Assembly: GCF_009870125.1 (NCBI RefSeq)
Contig: NC_046683.1
Coordinates: 41,555,869 to 41,619,868 of the forward strand
Direction: 5' to 3'
Length of the DNA: 64,000 nucleotides
Source: Drosophila pseudoobscura
Taxonomy: Eukaryota; Arthropoda; Insecta; Diptera; Drosophilidae
Both the position numbers and the translations under genes were made by a program. Within the stretch, counting starts at the first letter, position 1; each line of letters begins with the position of its first letter. Below are positions 13,461-25,874 of this stretch, piece after piece. The notes beneath the pieces are model-generated. The model saw only the letters and a list, made by a program, of their open reading frames with translations. It was not told the origin of the DNA and made no database searches.

Positions 13461-14944
13461 AGAGCAAAGACACTGCTCGAGACGGTCCACATCCAAGTCC
13501 ACTCTTCCTGTTTAAGACTCAACCAATTCCCCTTCCCTCCTTCACAATTAGCTTATGCAACACAATGGAGGAGGATTTGAATGGGTATGGTATCATAAGG
13601 GCCTAGATGCAACCGATTTCCAGACTTGAAAGTTCCTTTCAATACTGTTCATATCTTCCATCATCATAATCTGCATTTAGAGAATCTTTCTGCTGACCTC
13701 TACACATAAATATGCATGGCCATGTAGCAGTATTAGTGAGCTTTCAAATGCTGACCAGCAGTCAAACAAACAGAAAGCTTCAATACATGTGTGAGTCGTG
13801 TCCGTGCCTGACCCCATCCACATCCAGATCCACTTCCGTTGGGCAGCTGGAAAGGCTTAAGAGGCTCGCCTATAGGCGCCTATACAACATTGTATGTAGT
13901 TCCTGTTGCGGTTATGGTTATGGCTATGGCTATGGCTATTTCTGTGGTGTTCCGAGGGTTCCCGGGAAGACGACATAAATTTTTCGGTTAAGCAAATAAA
14001 AACAAATATTTATTTGTAAAAACAAACCACAAACGAAGATGATTCTCCGGCCCAAAGGCCTGTTGGTCATAGAAAAACAAATCGTTTGTATGGCTCGCTC
14101 TAGCCCCGAGAGACTGGCACAGGCCAAGCAGAAACACGTGCCCACTTATAATGTTTTCCTTAGAGTCGAGTCAGATCTGGGAACCCGAATTTACTCGCTT
14201 ACTCCTTCTTTTGCTCCTTCCCATCCATTCATGCTGGAAAAACAAAGTGCAAGACAACGAATACATACATACATACATCGCTTTTCGAATAGCATTTCCC
14301 CGACATAAAGTTGCAATATGTTGTGTATTAGGACTTGAAGGATGGAAGCGGAGAGAGTCAGAGCAATTTCCATCTAAATCCCTGTCCGATCCGATCTGAT
14401 GCGATGCGACTCCCTATCCAATTCACGACAGACGCACGCGTGCGTTGACGCCCCCTCGAGATTAATGAGGATATGCGGCGTGGCGTTTGTTTACTCTGCT
14501 CTAGCGGGAATGAAAGAAAGATCCTCTCTCTCTCCCCGAATCCTTTCACCGGTCCCTATCTCTGCCACATGTGTTCACTTCCAGCTGCTGACCACACTGG
14601 ACACCGAACATTGGACACTGGACACTAAACAGTGAGCACTGGACACAACAGCGAGGGCCGTCGCTCATTAAGCAGCCTTCCACTTAAGCATGAGTTGGCT
14701 GTTTTTGCATCTTTCATAAATGGGACCAAACAATGGAAGCCAGACTGCGCTCGGCTGTGATTCTTTCTGCATTGAATGGTCTCAAGGAACTCTGTTTCTC
14801 TGTTCCATCTATGATATACCCCTCTAGTTTGGAAAAAGGCACGAACCATTCCCGTGGAATGTTTTGATGTATCTAAAAAGGAAAACTTTGTATATGTAAC
14901 CAGAATCTCCTAAAATAAATCGGCTTTTGCGGCAAATACCTCAC

Positions 14945-15740
14945 GGAAGCACTCGACCATCATACTGGAAGCAGATAAATCACAAGTATCTAAGCTTGGG
15001 ACTGATATTAATAAAATATAGGGAACCTACAATTAAGGTTCAATCAACCCAATTATCCCACTGAAATCAAAGCTATCTCAATAACCTAGCTTCTCTTCAC
15101 AATATAATAACGATATTGAATACTTAACGTAGGAAGCCCACAATTTAGGAACATGTTCCAAAAACGACTCGATCTTCATACTAAAAGGAGAGTTACCTCA
15201 TGTAACTCAGCTTATCTTATGCATATGAGAACAATATTGATTATTTAACATAGGAAACCCATAATTTGGGAACATATTCTAAAATCAACTCGATCAATAT
15301 ACTGGAAGCAGAGTTACCATAAGTAACTAAGCTTTTCTTAACAATATAAGAACAATATTAATTACTTAACATAGGAAACCCACAATTTGGGAACATATTC
15401 CAAAATCAACTCGATCAATATACTGGAAGCAGAGTTACCACAAGTAACTAAGCCTCCCTTAACATTATTGAACTAATGTTGATTAAGTACCTAATACAAG
15501 AAACACATTATTTCGGTTCAAAATCAACTCAATTATCATTATCCAATGAAAGCAAAACTTTCTCCAGTAACTTAGCTTCTGCTACAACTAGCAATATAAA
15601 TATTATCATTTAGCCAAGAACAACCAACATAAATGCTGACATGATGATCTTAAGATTGGTTCTTCAGCTAAACATATTCTAATGTCAACCAGATCATCAT
15701 ACTGAAATAATCACAATCTTAAATCTGGACCAACTTCTCA
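14945..15740. repeat. Degenerate ~121-bp tandem repeat array
   Basis: About six to seven diverged units. The phrase AACATAGGAAACCC and its variants starts at 15126, 15247 and 15368, exactly 121 bp apart. The partner phrase (TCGATCAATATACTGGAAGC and relatives) recurs near 14958, 15171, 15291 and 15411, and again in weaker form near 15530 and 15690. The central units are the most alike and the edges decay, as in an old minisatellite. It lies in the regulatory domain upstream of giant. Confidence 0.8.
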
Positions 15741-18700
15741 ATATTGGAGACCAATTCAAGCTGCAGATCGGAGCGAAAGGATCGAGGATCGCGCCTGAAG
15801 GCTGTAGGCTATTGAGGAACTTTCCTGCAGGAGTTCCATTGAAACGATCCTCTGCTAACAATTAGTGTGGCTCGTGCAGCGAAACAATTCCACAGCCAGT
15901 GGTCCGACCAGGCCTCTGTTCTCTTTTTTTCTTCCTGATGTCCTCGTCCTCTGCTAATTATGCGTCGAAAAATTGAGCGCCTCAGATTACACTCCGCACA
16001 ACAAAAACGCAACATGAGCCACAGTCGAGAGAGTCCGGGCGGTTGGGATTCAAATGGTAATGGAATTGGTAATGGAAATGCAAATGCCATCGGAGTTAAT
16101 TAATCATGGCAAGAATTACTTGTGGCAAATTGTATGCAAGAACACAGAGCAACCGGAACCAAAGATCATTAGGACGGGATCTGCTGAATCGAAGCAGATC
16201 TTAGAGCAGTTGTGTATTGTGTGGGCTGGGAGTGAGTGGCGTGGCATATGTGAGTGTTCCCCTTTGTGTCCAGCGATTTGTTCGGAAACCCTACCTAATG
16301 GTCTTCGCTGACATACCAAACAATACACCGAACGCTAAGTATAGATATGTGCATACTTACGATTATATTATATACTCCCATCGTCCATATAGAGTGCCCT
16401 TTCAAAAGGATAGCGATAGGGCTGGGGCTGGGGATCGACATACTTCGAAGGTCAGTTCCCATAGAAAGAAAGCGAACTTCTTCTACAGAATGACCACAGA
16501 ATGAGAAACTCTTTTCCACGCTCCAACGATCTTTATTTGGCAAACAGTCCCGTCCCTGAATGTGTTCCGATAATGACAAAAAGATAATCGGCGAAGGGTA
16601 ACACAGGAAGTGATCTGATCTACTTTCTGCCAGAACATACCGAGCATACCCATACCGTTTTCATTCCGATTCCGCATCATTTCCACTTGTTTGGCCACAA
16701 ATTTGAGGTTGGCTAGACACCGATAATCTTATAATATTGCTGAGGAAATGTTTCTTCTCAAATTTCTCGGCTTATTGACAAAATATTTTCAGTATCAATG
16801 ACAATGGCCAATGGAAAGATAGTAATAGTAGGAACATAGATATAAATAGGTACAGGCACAGGCATACGAAGAGGGCAGGTGCTCTTAATCTTCAGGTCCC
16901 GCCAAATCGATGAATTTGGAGATGGGGTGGCAGCCCAATTTGGGACAAACTAATTCCACGACTGTCTCTGGCCCTATAAATGTGTCAACGCGCCAAATTG
17001 ATGAATGGCAAAGGGTGGTCCAGGGTGTTCGAGTCATTCCGGAAACAGCCCCAACTTTCACCCCAATACTCGTATCTCCGTCCTGAGGAGCTAAAAAGCT
17101 GAAGGGGTTGATGCTTGGTCGGAAGGAGAGAAAACAGTTGTGGGAAATTGCCAAAAGTGACCAAAGCAGCGGTCAGCATTGCGGTCAGCCCACAGCTCAT
17201 TGAGCGATAGACCACTTGTAATCAACCCATCGCCATCCGGTCTTTGTTATCATTAAGCAACAGCAGGACAGGGCAGGGAGACCCTGGGACGGACCAAACC
17301 CTTTCATTTGTGGCTCGATGTCTAATAATGAAAATGTGCCCCCGATGCTCTATCTGGCTGTCTCTCTGTCTGTCTGTATGTCTGTTGCTTGCTATTTATT
17401 TATTAAATGCAAGAGACTCCCCTCTCATTCGCAGCATCACCCACACGGCTGGACAATGGACTGGGTCAGCTGGCCCAGCTGTCACATTTTCCCTAAGCCC
17501 ATCTCCAACTCCATCTCCCATATCTCCCTCTCCTTCTCCTGCTCCAGGCCTCTGTCTCTGGCTTTAATGAAGTTGGACCCATGGACCCTGATTTCATTGC
17601 CCGAAAACTCGTTTTCATCCCGCAAACAAAATGAAGTTGCTGCAGACTCAATCTGGTGGTGTGTTAGGGGCCCTCCGACTGTGGTTGCGCTAGAGAATGA
17701 AGTTGAGCACAAGGGTTCGGCTCTGATTGGTTGGGCTCGCTCTCGCTCTGCTTCCCAGTACCAGTTCGGTTTATTACGAGGAGTTTACGATATTGTTATG
17801 CGTTCACGATAAGCACGGCAAAATGGCGCAATCACTGGCAGTGGCGTGGCAATGGCAATGGAGTCGATGGCATAGCATGGCGATGATGGCAACGATCGAT
17901 CGCACACACACACTTGCCTCAGCCTCAGGCATTGCTGCTTAAGCTTACCTTCTACCTTCTACGGTGTATTCTACTCTAACAAGGAGAGTTTTCAAATACT
18001 CACCCATACTTGTGCAAATCGTTGTCCATCTGTCGTAGTGCATTAGCTTTTCTTAAACAAAACTTATCCTACTTGTTCAGGTGGAATTCATGTAACTTTT
18101 GAGACATGGGCATTTCCATTCTGGCATTACGTTACGTTCGTAGAAAAAAGAGAATAAAAACGTCAAATTTGTAAAAGTTTTTAGTCCTAGTAACATAGTA
18201 AATAAGTACTCCTCACGTTACGTTACCAAAAACAAAAGCCTTTTCGAGGTTGGGTTACAAAATTTGAAAACTGTGCCAATTGGGTAGGACTATCTGTATA
18301 CAATTTCGTTTACTAATATATGAAATATTAAGTGTTCATTCTTGTTGCTAATAGACACAAAAACCTTTCCTGTTTTTTTCTCGTATTAAATCTGCAGGGG
18401 CATCGTACTATTTTACTGGCGTTACGTTACGAAATTCCGCGGCGCTAATAGCTCCCACAATATACTGTTAAGTTTTATGGCATTTTTTCAGATAGTTTAA
18501 TATTTTAAGTAGACTTTGTGACAGAACTTGTATTATTATTTCTATTATTATGTATTATTAGTAAAGGAAAACATGGTTATTAAAATACAACATTTCACAT
18601 CAAAGTTAATTAAGTTAAATGTCAATTCGTTGAATTAGTTTACTTTCACTAAATTCAAATTTAGACGGGTATGCCCATACAGGGTGTATTAGTAATCTGT

Positions 18701-21700
18701 TTTTAAAAAAATACTTAAGTATTGAAATCCCTTGCCCCACTTGTCCTTAATTTTGATGGGGGTATTGGGGTTGGCTCTCTCTCTCGCTCTCTCTACCTCT
18801 CTACCTAAGCTCAACCTTGACCTTAGCTTAACCTGAGCTCAATCGTGCGCTTAACTTTTCAGTTAGGGAAGTCATTCAGTCAGCTTATCTAGCCCCTGGT
18901 CGTGACCGTGAAGATCACGCGGATGGCTCAGACAGTGAGGTCTGAGCGAGATCTGGCCGCCTCGCAGGCACAGATCGGATCGGATCTGATCTGGCACTTG
19001 TGCCTGGGGGACTTACGCTCCCGGGCCACGCAATATTATGCGAGATTAACTTGAGGCCGCCAGATCAGATAGTCAGGCTTTGTCTCGTAGTCGCGTAGTC
19101 TCGTGTGCTGTTGCTGTTTGTTGTTCCCTGTCCCTTCTATCTGCTGTCCTGTAGACAAATATTTGCGTGGCTTGTTCCAGGAATCAGGATACAAAAAAAA
19201 AGTGTCTTGAAGATGAAAATGAAAATTATGAAATGATATTCTCTGGCATAATTTTTGTCAGAATTGCAGACAAAGACAATGGCGTAGCCGTTTGCATTTC
19301 CCATTTTGCACTTTCCCGTTGACAGTTCCGTTCCGAGTTTTGTTCCCAGTTGTTGGTACCGAGGAACAGTTTTTGCCACCTACAAAACTCCGGGACAAAA
19401 GGCTTAAACCGCTTAAAGACCGTTTAATCTCATGGATTTTGAGTTGCATGCCAGTTCCCGTTCACGTTCCCGTTCCGACCCGTTTTTAGTTTCATGTGAA
19501 CGGAACAAAAAATCGAGGAAATCGAGATGGGACAAAATCAGTTGAAGTTGAAAATTGGCAATGGAAAAGGCAAGGGCAAAGGCAAAGGCAAATGTGGCTC
19601 TCGAGAAGACAACGAACGACCCAAGAACGAACGAAGAATAAAGATCATACAAAGGGCGTGTCTGAGCCAAGGACTTTAGAGGGTTAAATGCTCATATTAC
19701 GAGTGGCCAGGAGTCACTGTCAGCCGATTGGTCCTGGTCCCCAGCAAAAGAGTTATGCGGAATGAGGTTCAGGGTCCAGCTTAACGTTTTCTCAAATCCT
19801 ATTCCTGTTCCGTTTGCCTTTTTTCCGTTTGATTTCGATTGTATCTCTGTGGCTTGCATCCGTTCTGGCGAAGCAAAGATCGTGCGAGATGGATATGCTG
19901 ATGGTGCGAACTGACAATTGACACAATTACCAGCCAGGACAGCGAAATCTGAAATCCATAAACCATAAACCGGTAGGAGCATCGAAGCCCCGTAAACCGT
20001 AAACCGAAGACCGCTGCAATGTCATTTTGACAGCAATTGTCTGGGCCCAACAATGCGCTGGAGGAGTAGCAGTAGTAGGAGTACTCCTAACGGAGTTTTG
20101 TGGGCGAATCGAACAAAAACGACTGAAACACCACACACAAAAACAAAACCAAAAAAAGGTGTTAAAATTTCAAGGGCCGCTTGATAGATTGTGTCCAAAG
20201 GCTGAGTCGGGGGCATACCGCATACTCATACATAGGAACTCGTACAACTCTTTTTATGTGGGTCCGATGCGATCCCCGTCACTTTGATTAACTCCGAATG
20301 GGTTCCGAATGTCGGATATTTGCCCCCTGCTAACGGTTCCCGGACCCGGACAATGGTATATGGCAGCTAATCAACAGTAAAATGCATAAAATTAAGTGAG
20401 CAAATGAAAGGAAAGGAAGCTAAAGGGTGCTAGAGGGTACCGCTATGCCGCTATGCCGCTACGGGTTGACATGCCACACACTCTCTCATGCAGTCTCATC
20501 TCATCTCATGCCATCCATCCAGCGTTGAGTTATTAGAAATGTGTCAGATTCTGCGCATAACTGTACCGAAAGCGGTTCACAGAGATTCATACATATGTAT
20601 GTATGCGTCTGCTATACGAACAATGGCCTAAACGTTGACAGTTCATCAAAACGAATGATGCATGCAAAATGAATCATCTATCCGTTCTACACGTTGAGCA
20701 GTGATCTCCGATCTCCCACGAGTCCCAGTCTCTCTATGATCTGCCATGAAATGTTGCCTCTTTGTTAGTCTTGTCTTGTATTTTCCCAACCATTTCGTAG
20801 AGTTGATGGGCGTTGCTGCAGCCACACCTCGGACACATCTTCTGGGATCTTCTGGATGGAACAACAGCTACAATACGAATGGCGTAAGGAAGTAGCAAGT
20901 TAGTTTTGCCCATTTAAATAACACTCATGGCTCATGGGGTCATTGAGGTCTTTGTGGGCTTTGTCTTCGTCCGGTCAGAGGCGATTTGATGTGCATTATA
21001 CGATTGCTGTTGTGGATGTTGTGTGGGGTCTCTCGCACTCCTTCCCATCGATCACTGCCCAGCCCCCTCTAATCTTGTGTCACAGCAAAATGTTATCTCT
21101 CTCTCTCTCTCATTCCTAGCTCTTTCTTTCTATCAATAGGATCAATATTTAATGTTCGATTGGGACTTATTTGGACTAAGCAAATTTCAGATAAGCACCA
21201 GCTCCGATGGGGTTGAGATTGAGGAACTTTACAACACGTAGAAATCACTCTTTGAAGATGCTTTCTGAAAGGCTTGCTGCGGATGGCTGGCTAGTCACGG
21301 CCAAGTCCCGTCAGCCTGGGCCAAATGTCATTTGGGTAATCAAAACCGCACTAATTGGCATGGGGTAATGCAATACTCTGCTCCGCTCCGCTCCCTCTGA
21401 TCTCTGATATCTGCGAGATCCCAGTGCACGCTTCGGTGGGTAACCATGAATGAACCGCAAGAATCCTGCCTGCCCGACGTCTCTCAATTAAAGAGATGCC
21501 ATAATTGAGCAGCCTTTGCCAGGATTACGGCCAAAAAGAGGATAGAACTGAGACGGATACTGCGACTGCAACTGCAACTGCAACTGCGACTGGAGTGCAT
21601 AGGATAACAATTAGCAAAAGGATTTGATGGCAGCGCTAGGAGGACAGGACGGAAGCTAGCTCCGTCATTGTCCATTGTGCACCCTACCTTATCCTCTCTA

Positions 21701-22839
21701 CTCTCTATGTACTTAACTTGTGTCTTTTTTAGTCTTCTTTCCCCTGCCCATGCCCCTACCACTACCCCTACCCCCGTTCCTTCCATTCCGCTGCACTTCC
21801 GTTTACGGAAGTGGCTAAAACCGAACAACCCAAAAGAGTCCTCATCCAATACCTGTTCCTGTTCTTATCCCTTACGTTTGTGCACTTTGCATATGGTATG
21901 AAAACAAACAAGTGAACGGCTGGACTGGAGATAGATCCCCTGTTTCGATGCGATCATGGCTGGTTAGTCTTTTGGCTCTACACAAACACACTCCACGACG
22001 AGAGAGGCTTTTGTCTCGGACTCGTCCTTCGGGGTCGGAGCACGTGTAATCCCCGTCCCAGTCCCCGTTCCCGTTCCGGGCCTCGTTCACTTCCTCGTTT
22101 GCCGTAAGCCAAGTGCACAGCAGCTCCTAACTACAATACTTACTTCCTCATTAGCATGAGAGACTCTTCATCCGAATTGTCTGATGGGCTTAGGCTACGG
22201 AAAACTGCTGAAAACTGAATGAAACGACTGGACTGGCCAAACTAATATTCTATTTGAAAGTAATTTCATTTCATCAATTGTGTCGGACATCTACCAGTAA
22301 TCGCTTGGTATGTACATCAACATAGATTGCTCTTGGAATAGTGCTAGCTGCGATAAAAGCTTCTTATAAATAGTGGTTCTCTGAGCATTGTATCATCCGA
22401 TACTGTTCCCTGGTGCCTTTTCTATAGAAGCAGATCCAGCTATGTTATAAATATTCACTATAATAGGGCTAAGAACCTTTATAAATCAGCATCTACATAT
22501 ATTTGAATCCATATGGAAAATAATCTTAAGGTAGGAGACAGAGAGAACTCATCTCTCTTGGTGGTTTTCTGGATGGCTCTGTGTCCATGCTTCGCCAATA
22601 AAAGTACTGAAAAAGTACTGCGGATGACAATATTTGACGATGTTAGCCCATTAAGACAAAGGTGCCGGCAAGGAGTTAACATCGATTCCCCGAACCCAAC
22701 CGCCGTGTCACCCTTTCTTTTTTTTGGCAAGGCAAGGCAACGAGGCAAAGAGCGAGCAATATAATAAGTAAAAACCCCTTTCAGTCAATTAGTCGCTGAT
22801 TTCTTTGTATTCCCGTGTTGCTGCGAACCAATATAAAAA
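15741..22839. other. Middle part of the giant upstream domain
   Basis: No supported gene. The open frames present are short, lack domains and are often on both strands at once. Notable content: three copies of a GTTACGTTAC-type word (18127-18138, 18215-18227, 18421-18430), a CT-rich stretch near 18777-18805, and a CAACTG-type hexamer repeat at 21564-21590. Some of it may hold gap-gene enhancers equivalent to those mapped in D. melanogaster giant, but I see no second dense cluster of known sites comparable to the two listed. Confidence 0.35.
21564..21590. repeat. (CAACTG)n hexamer repeat, first site
   Basis: Short CAACTG/CGACTG repeat. The word CAACTG is both an E-box variant and a Myb-type YAACKG site. 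A second, cleaner array of the same hexamer lies at 24331-24360, nearer to giant. Confidence 0.8.
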
Positions 22840-23670
22840 TCGATGTCACAATGGAAGGACCATACGATACCATACCATTCCATACCATACCGGATCGTAC
22901 CCAAAGCGAACGAACCCTTTTTTAAGAGACGGTGTGCCTGTTTATGGCCGCTTAAAAAACGCGCTCTGCACAGGGCCAGCGGGCTTGCAGGGATTGTGGG
23001 ACTTTTCACGCGAAGCGTCCATTATGCAATAAAAAACAACAAAAAAACGTTTCACGTTTTTTAGGCAACAGCTAATGTAGGTCTCGAAACGAGAATGTAC
23101 GGGTGCGTGGAGTGGGTGACGGATGGCGGATGGCAACCCGTTCGAACCCGCGCTCTACCTGACTTCCTTAAAAAACGCGCTCAAGGTCGTCCAATGAAAG
23201 GATTGCACAAATATTGCATCTTAAGTCCTGAGCTCATTACAGCGAAGGGAGCGAAAGGATCGACAGGAGCGACAGGACAGCGGCATCGGCAGCAGCAGTC
23301 GATATATTTTATGGCATCATTTTTTAAGGTTCATTCTCTTTATATCTATGCCATATACCATCTTGTTTTTCGCTGAATCTGGTTTTTACAACGAATTTGG
23401 CAACTCTTTGGCTTCGACTCTGCCCGCGACTTTTTATGGCCTTTCTCTTAGCTCGATCCGACTCGTTTCGGCCGAGATTGTCGCTCAGGTAAGCCGTCGC
23501 CTCAATGAGGGAATGTGTGCTCTTGTGTGTTGTGTTCATGAAAATGTTCGGATGAGTGGGTAAAATGTATGTTTAATCCACCATTTTTACGGTTGGATTA
23601 GCACAGGGATTAGCGGATAAGTTCGCGGTTTTTTACTGATTATCGAACTACAGTGCACCTCTCCTTTTTT
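22840..23670. promoter_or_regulatory. Candidate proximal (posterior) giant enhancer
   Basis: Dense in Hunchback-like T6/A6 words (22917-22926, 22951-22960, around 23042-23062, 23167-23176, 23315-23325, near 23630 and 23665). It has Caudal-like TTTATGG or CAATAAA words near 22941, 23027, 23310 and 23431. Two Zelda-type words lie at 23155-23161 (CTACCTG) and 23486-23492 (CAGGTAA). Two Bicoid-type GGATTAG words lie 12 bp apart at 23595-23613. The block is about 2.1-2.9 kb upstream of the giant start, close to where the posterior enhancer lies in D. melanogaster. The word counts are seen; the enhancer role is inferred. Confidence 0.5.
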
Positions 23671-25573
23671 GTGTGCCGAGATCTCTCTGGCTGAATGGAG
23701 CGATGATCGAGTGAATGAATGCCTGTTAAGGGCTATCAAAATATATTAAATATTAGAGGATTTACCTACAATAATTCGTTTGATTCGTCAGATCTGTTTT
23801 GGTATTTCCTAATAATTTGCATAAATATCCCATACCGAGAAATCTCTATGAGACACCAAATATCGATGTTCATCCACAAAAGAGCTACAATTCAGATAAT
23901 TCGAGAAGCATCTTCTCCATATTCTCAGCCCTGATATTGACCCTCTCCACATCCGATACTTATGAGCAGGGTCTTCGCTAGTCTTGCACTTCCGTTTGCT
24001 CAAGTCGGAGACCACCGTTAGGATCACTGTTAAGTAAAGTTAAACAAACGGCTATCCCACGCCCAGACTCGTATAAGGCATAAATGCTAGCCAGCCAGAG
24101 GGCAAACAACATACCTTACGGGGACCGAGACTGGACACTTGTCGCGATGATCCTCGTTTTTGGCGGCGTCATGAATCAAAGTAGCTGCCAGCCATGTTTG
24201 TGGAAATGTTTGGTCCACAGATTGCAGTCCTGTCAGTCATCGGTGTCCTTGCCAGGATTCTGGGAAGACCTGGCCCTGGCCGAGTAGGATCCATTAGGAT
24301 GCGAATTGAGACCACGCAGAAAGGGCTAAAGCTGCAACTGCAACTGCAACTGCAACTGCGACGGGGACGGGTTCTGACGGGCTAATTTCCATAATTTGTC
24401 ACGCACAATCATTTGTGTAAGATGTCCATCGAATTCGCCAGCGAACACCAACACACACCCATAAGGATATGTGAGAGGATTGAACGGGGCTGGGCTGGTC
24501 AGCAGAAGGATCTCGGGACAAAAGCGCACAGCAAACGGATTTAGCATTTAGCATTCGCAACCCTTGAGCATTCAAAATACTGAGCATCTATCATAAGCAA
24601 ACCATCTCTTCTCTCATCTCCGCTGCTCTTTCTTCTGTCCTTGTTGTACTTCTATACACTCCCTCTATACGCTCTATACCGTTTGCTCCCTGCTGTTTTG
24701 AGCCAGAAGCACGACTCGGTCCTAATTGATGCCGAGCAATCTGATGTAAAGCCTCGCTAGATGGTAATTATATGGGTTTTCAAGGTATGACAATGATATG
24801 ATCTGCAGTGGCGTACAACAAACCATTCGGAATTTTTGGTTGGGTTTCATTTTCAAAGATATTTTTCAGAGAATGAAGAATTATGTAACTCCAGTTATTG
24901 AAAGTGTTCATACAATCATAGAATAGAAATCATAATATTCGCACTTTAAAGAAAAGTTATCCATACTTTCATATCTATTCATATGCGTATTTATATATAT
25001 CTTCATATGTATGTACATATATATTTATCATATAACCCATCCAGAATCACAAAGAACATTATTATTTTGCATATGTAATCATATTTTTCAGTTTTATACC
25101 TATTTAGATATCATTGCTTTTCCAGAGATAATGTATCTATGCGATTTGTGGATAAATATCTCACTATATCCCACTAGTATATTTAACGTTAGTTCTCTTC
25201 GAATGACACTTTCGTTCCTTTTACACATTACTTTCGTTTTTTCTTAATTTTGATATCATAAGTTAATCAATTGCTGTCATAATATCCAGGGCTTTTTGGG
25301 TCGGGGAAAATTACACAAAAAATTATAAACTCTTGCGCTTAAATGATAGGAAACGGCATAATCAGGCGCAGCGGCAGCGAAGGAAATTTTCGCGAAAAAT
25401 GGAAACCAAAAGTCTCTGTCGACAGTGGCAGAGAGGCAGCAGCACCCACACCCGCAGCAGCCGCACGGCACCCTCGTAAAACCCTTTGATGCTGGACAGA
25501 GCGAGATGCAATCCCCGAAGTGGAGGAGAAAAGGACAGCGATATTCTCCGTCACCCCTTTGCTGTCCGCCTAC
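23671..25573. other. Proximal giant upstream DNA
   Basis: No gene supported. A/T-rich between 24780 and 25270 with ATATAT and TACATA stretches, then abruptly GC-rich toward the giant promoter. The open frames here have no recognisable content. Confidence 0.35.
24331..24360. repeat. (CAACTG)n hexamer repeat, second site
   Basis: About four and a half CAACTG units, of the same hexamer as at 21564-21590, about 1.4 kb upstream of the giant promoter. Confidence 0.85.
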
Positions 25574-25742
25574 CTACCTGCGTGACATTGACTGACATCG
25601 GGCTCGGATTCGGCTTCGTCTTTAGCTTCGGCTCTGGCTCTGGCCCTCCGGCTGCGGCTCGGCCGCCATTGCGAATGAAGCGTCGGCGCAGCCGGGTTCG
25701 GCAGTATAAAAGGCGGTCGGGCTGCCGAAAGGAAATCAGTTT
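25574..25742 (+). promoter_or_regulatory. giant promoter: Zelda-type site, TATA box and initiator
   Basis: TATAAAAG at 25705-25712 is followed by an initiator-like TCAGT at 25736-25740, which would place +1 at A25738, 33 bp after the first T of the TATA box. A Zelda-type CTACCTG lies at 25574-25580, about 160 bp upstream. This is the expected build of an early, sharply regulated zygotic gene. The 5' UTR would be about 137 nt to the ATG at 25875. Confidence 0.8.
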
Positions 25743-25874
25743 GCATTCGCCAACGTCAGAGTCAGCGTCACGTCACCTACACCACACACACACAAAGAGA
25801 GCGAGCTAGAGAGCTAGCAGAACATCAGTTTACAGTTATCACGCTTTGGATTAATCAACCGTTAGTCAGACATC

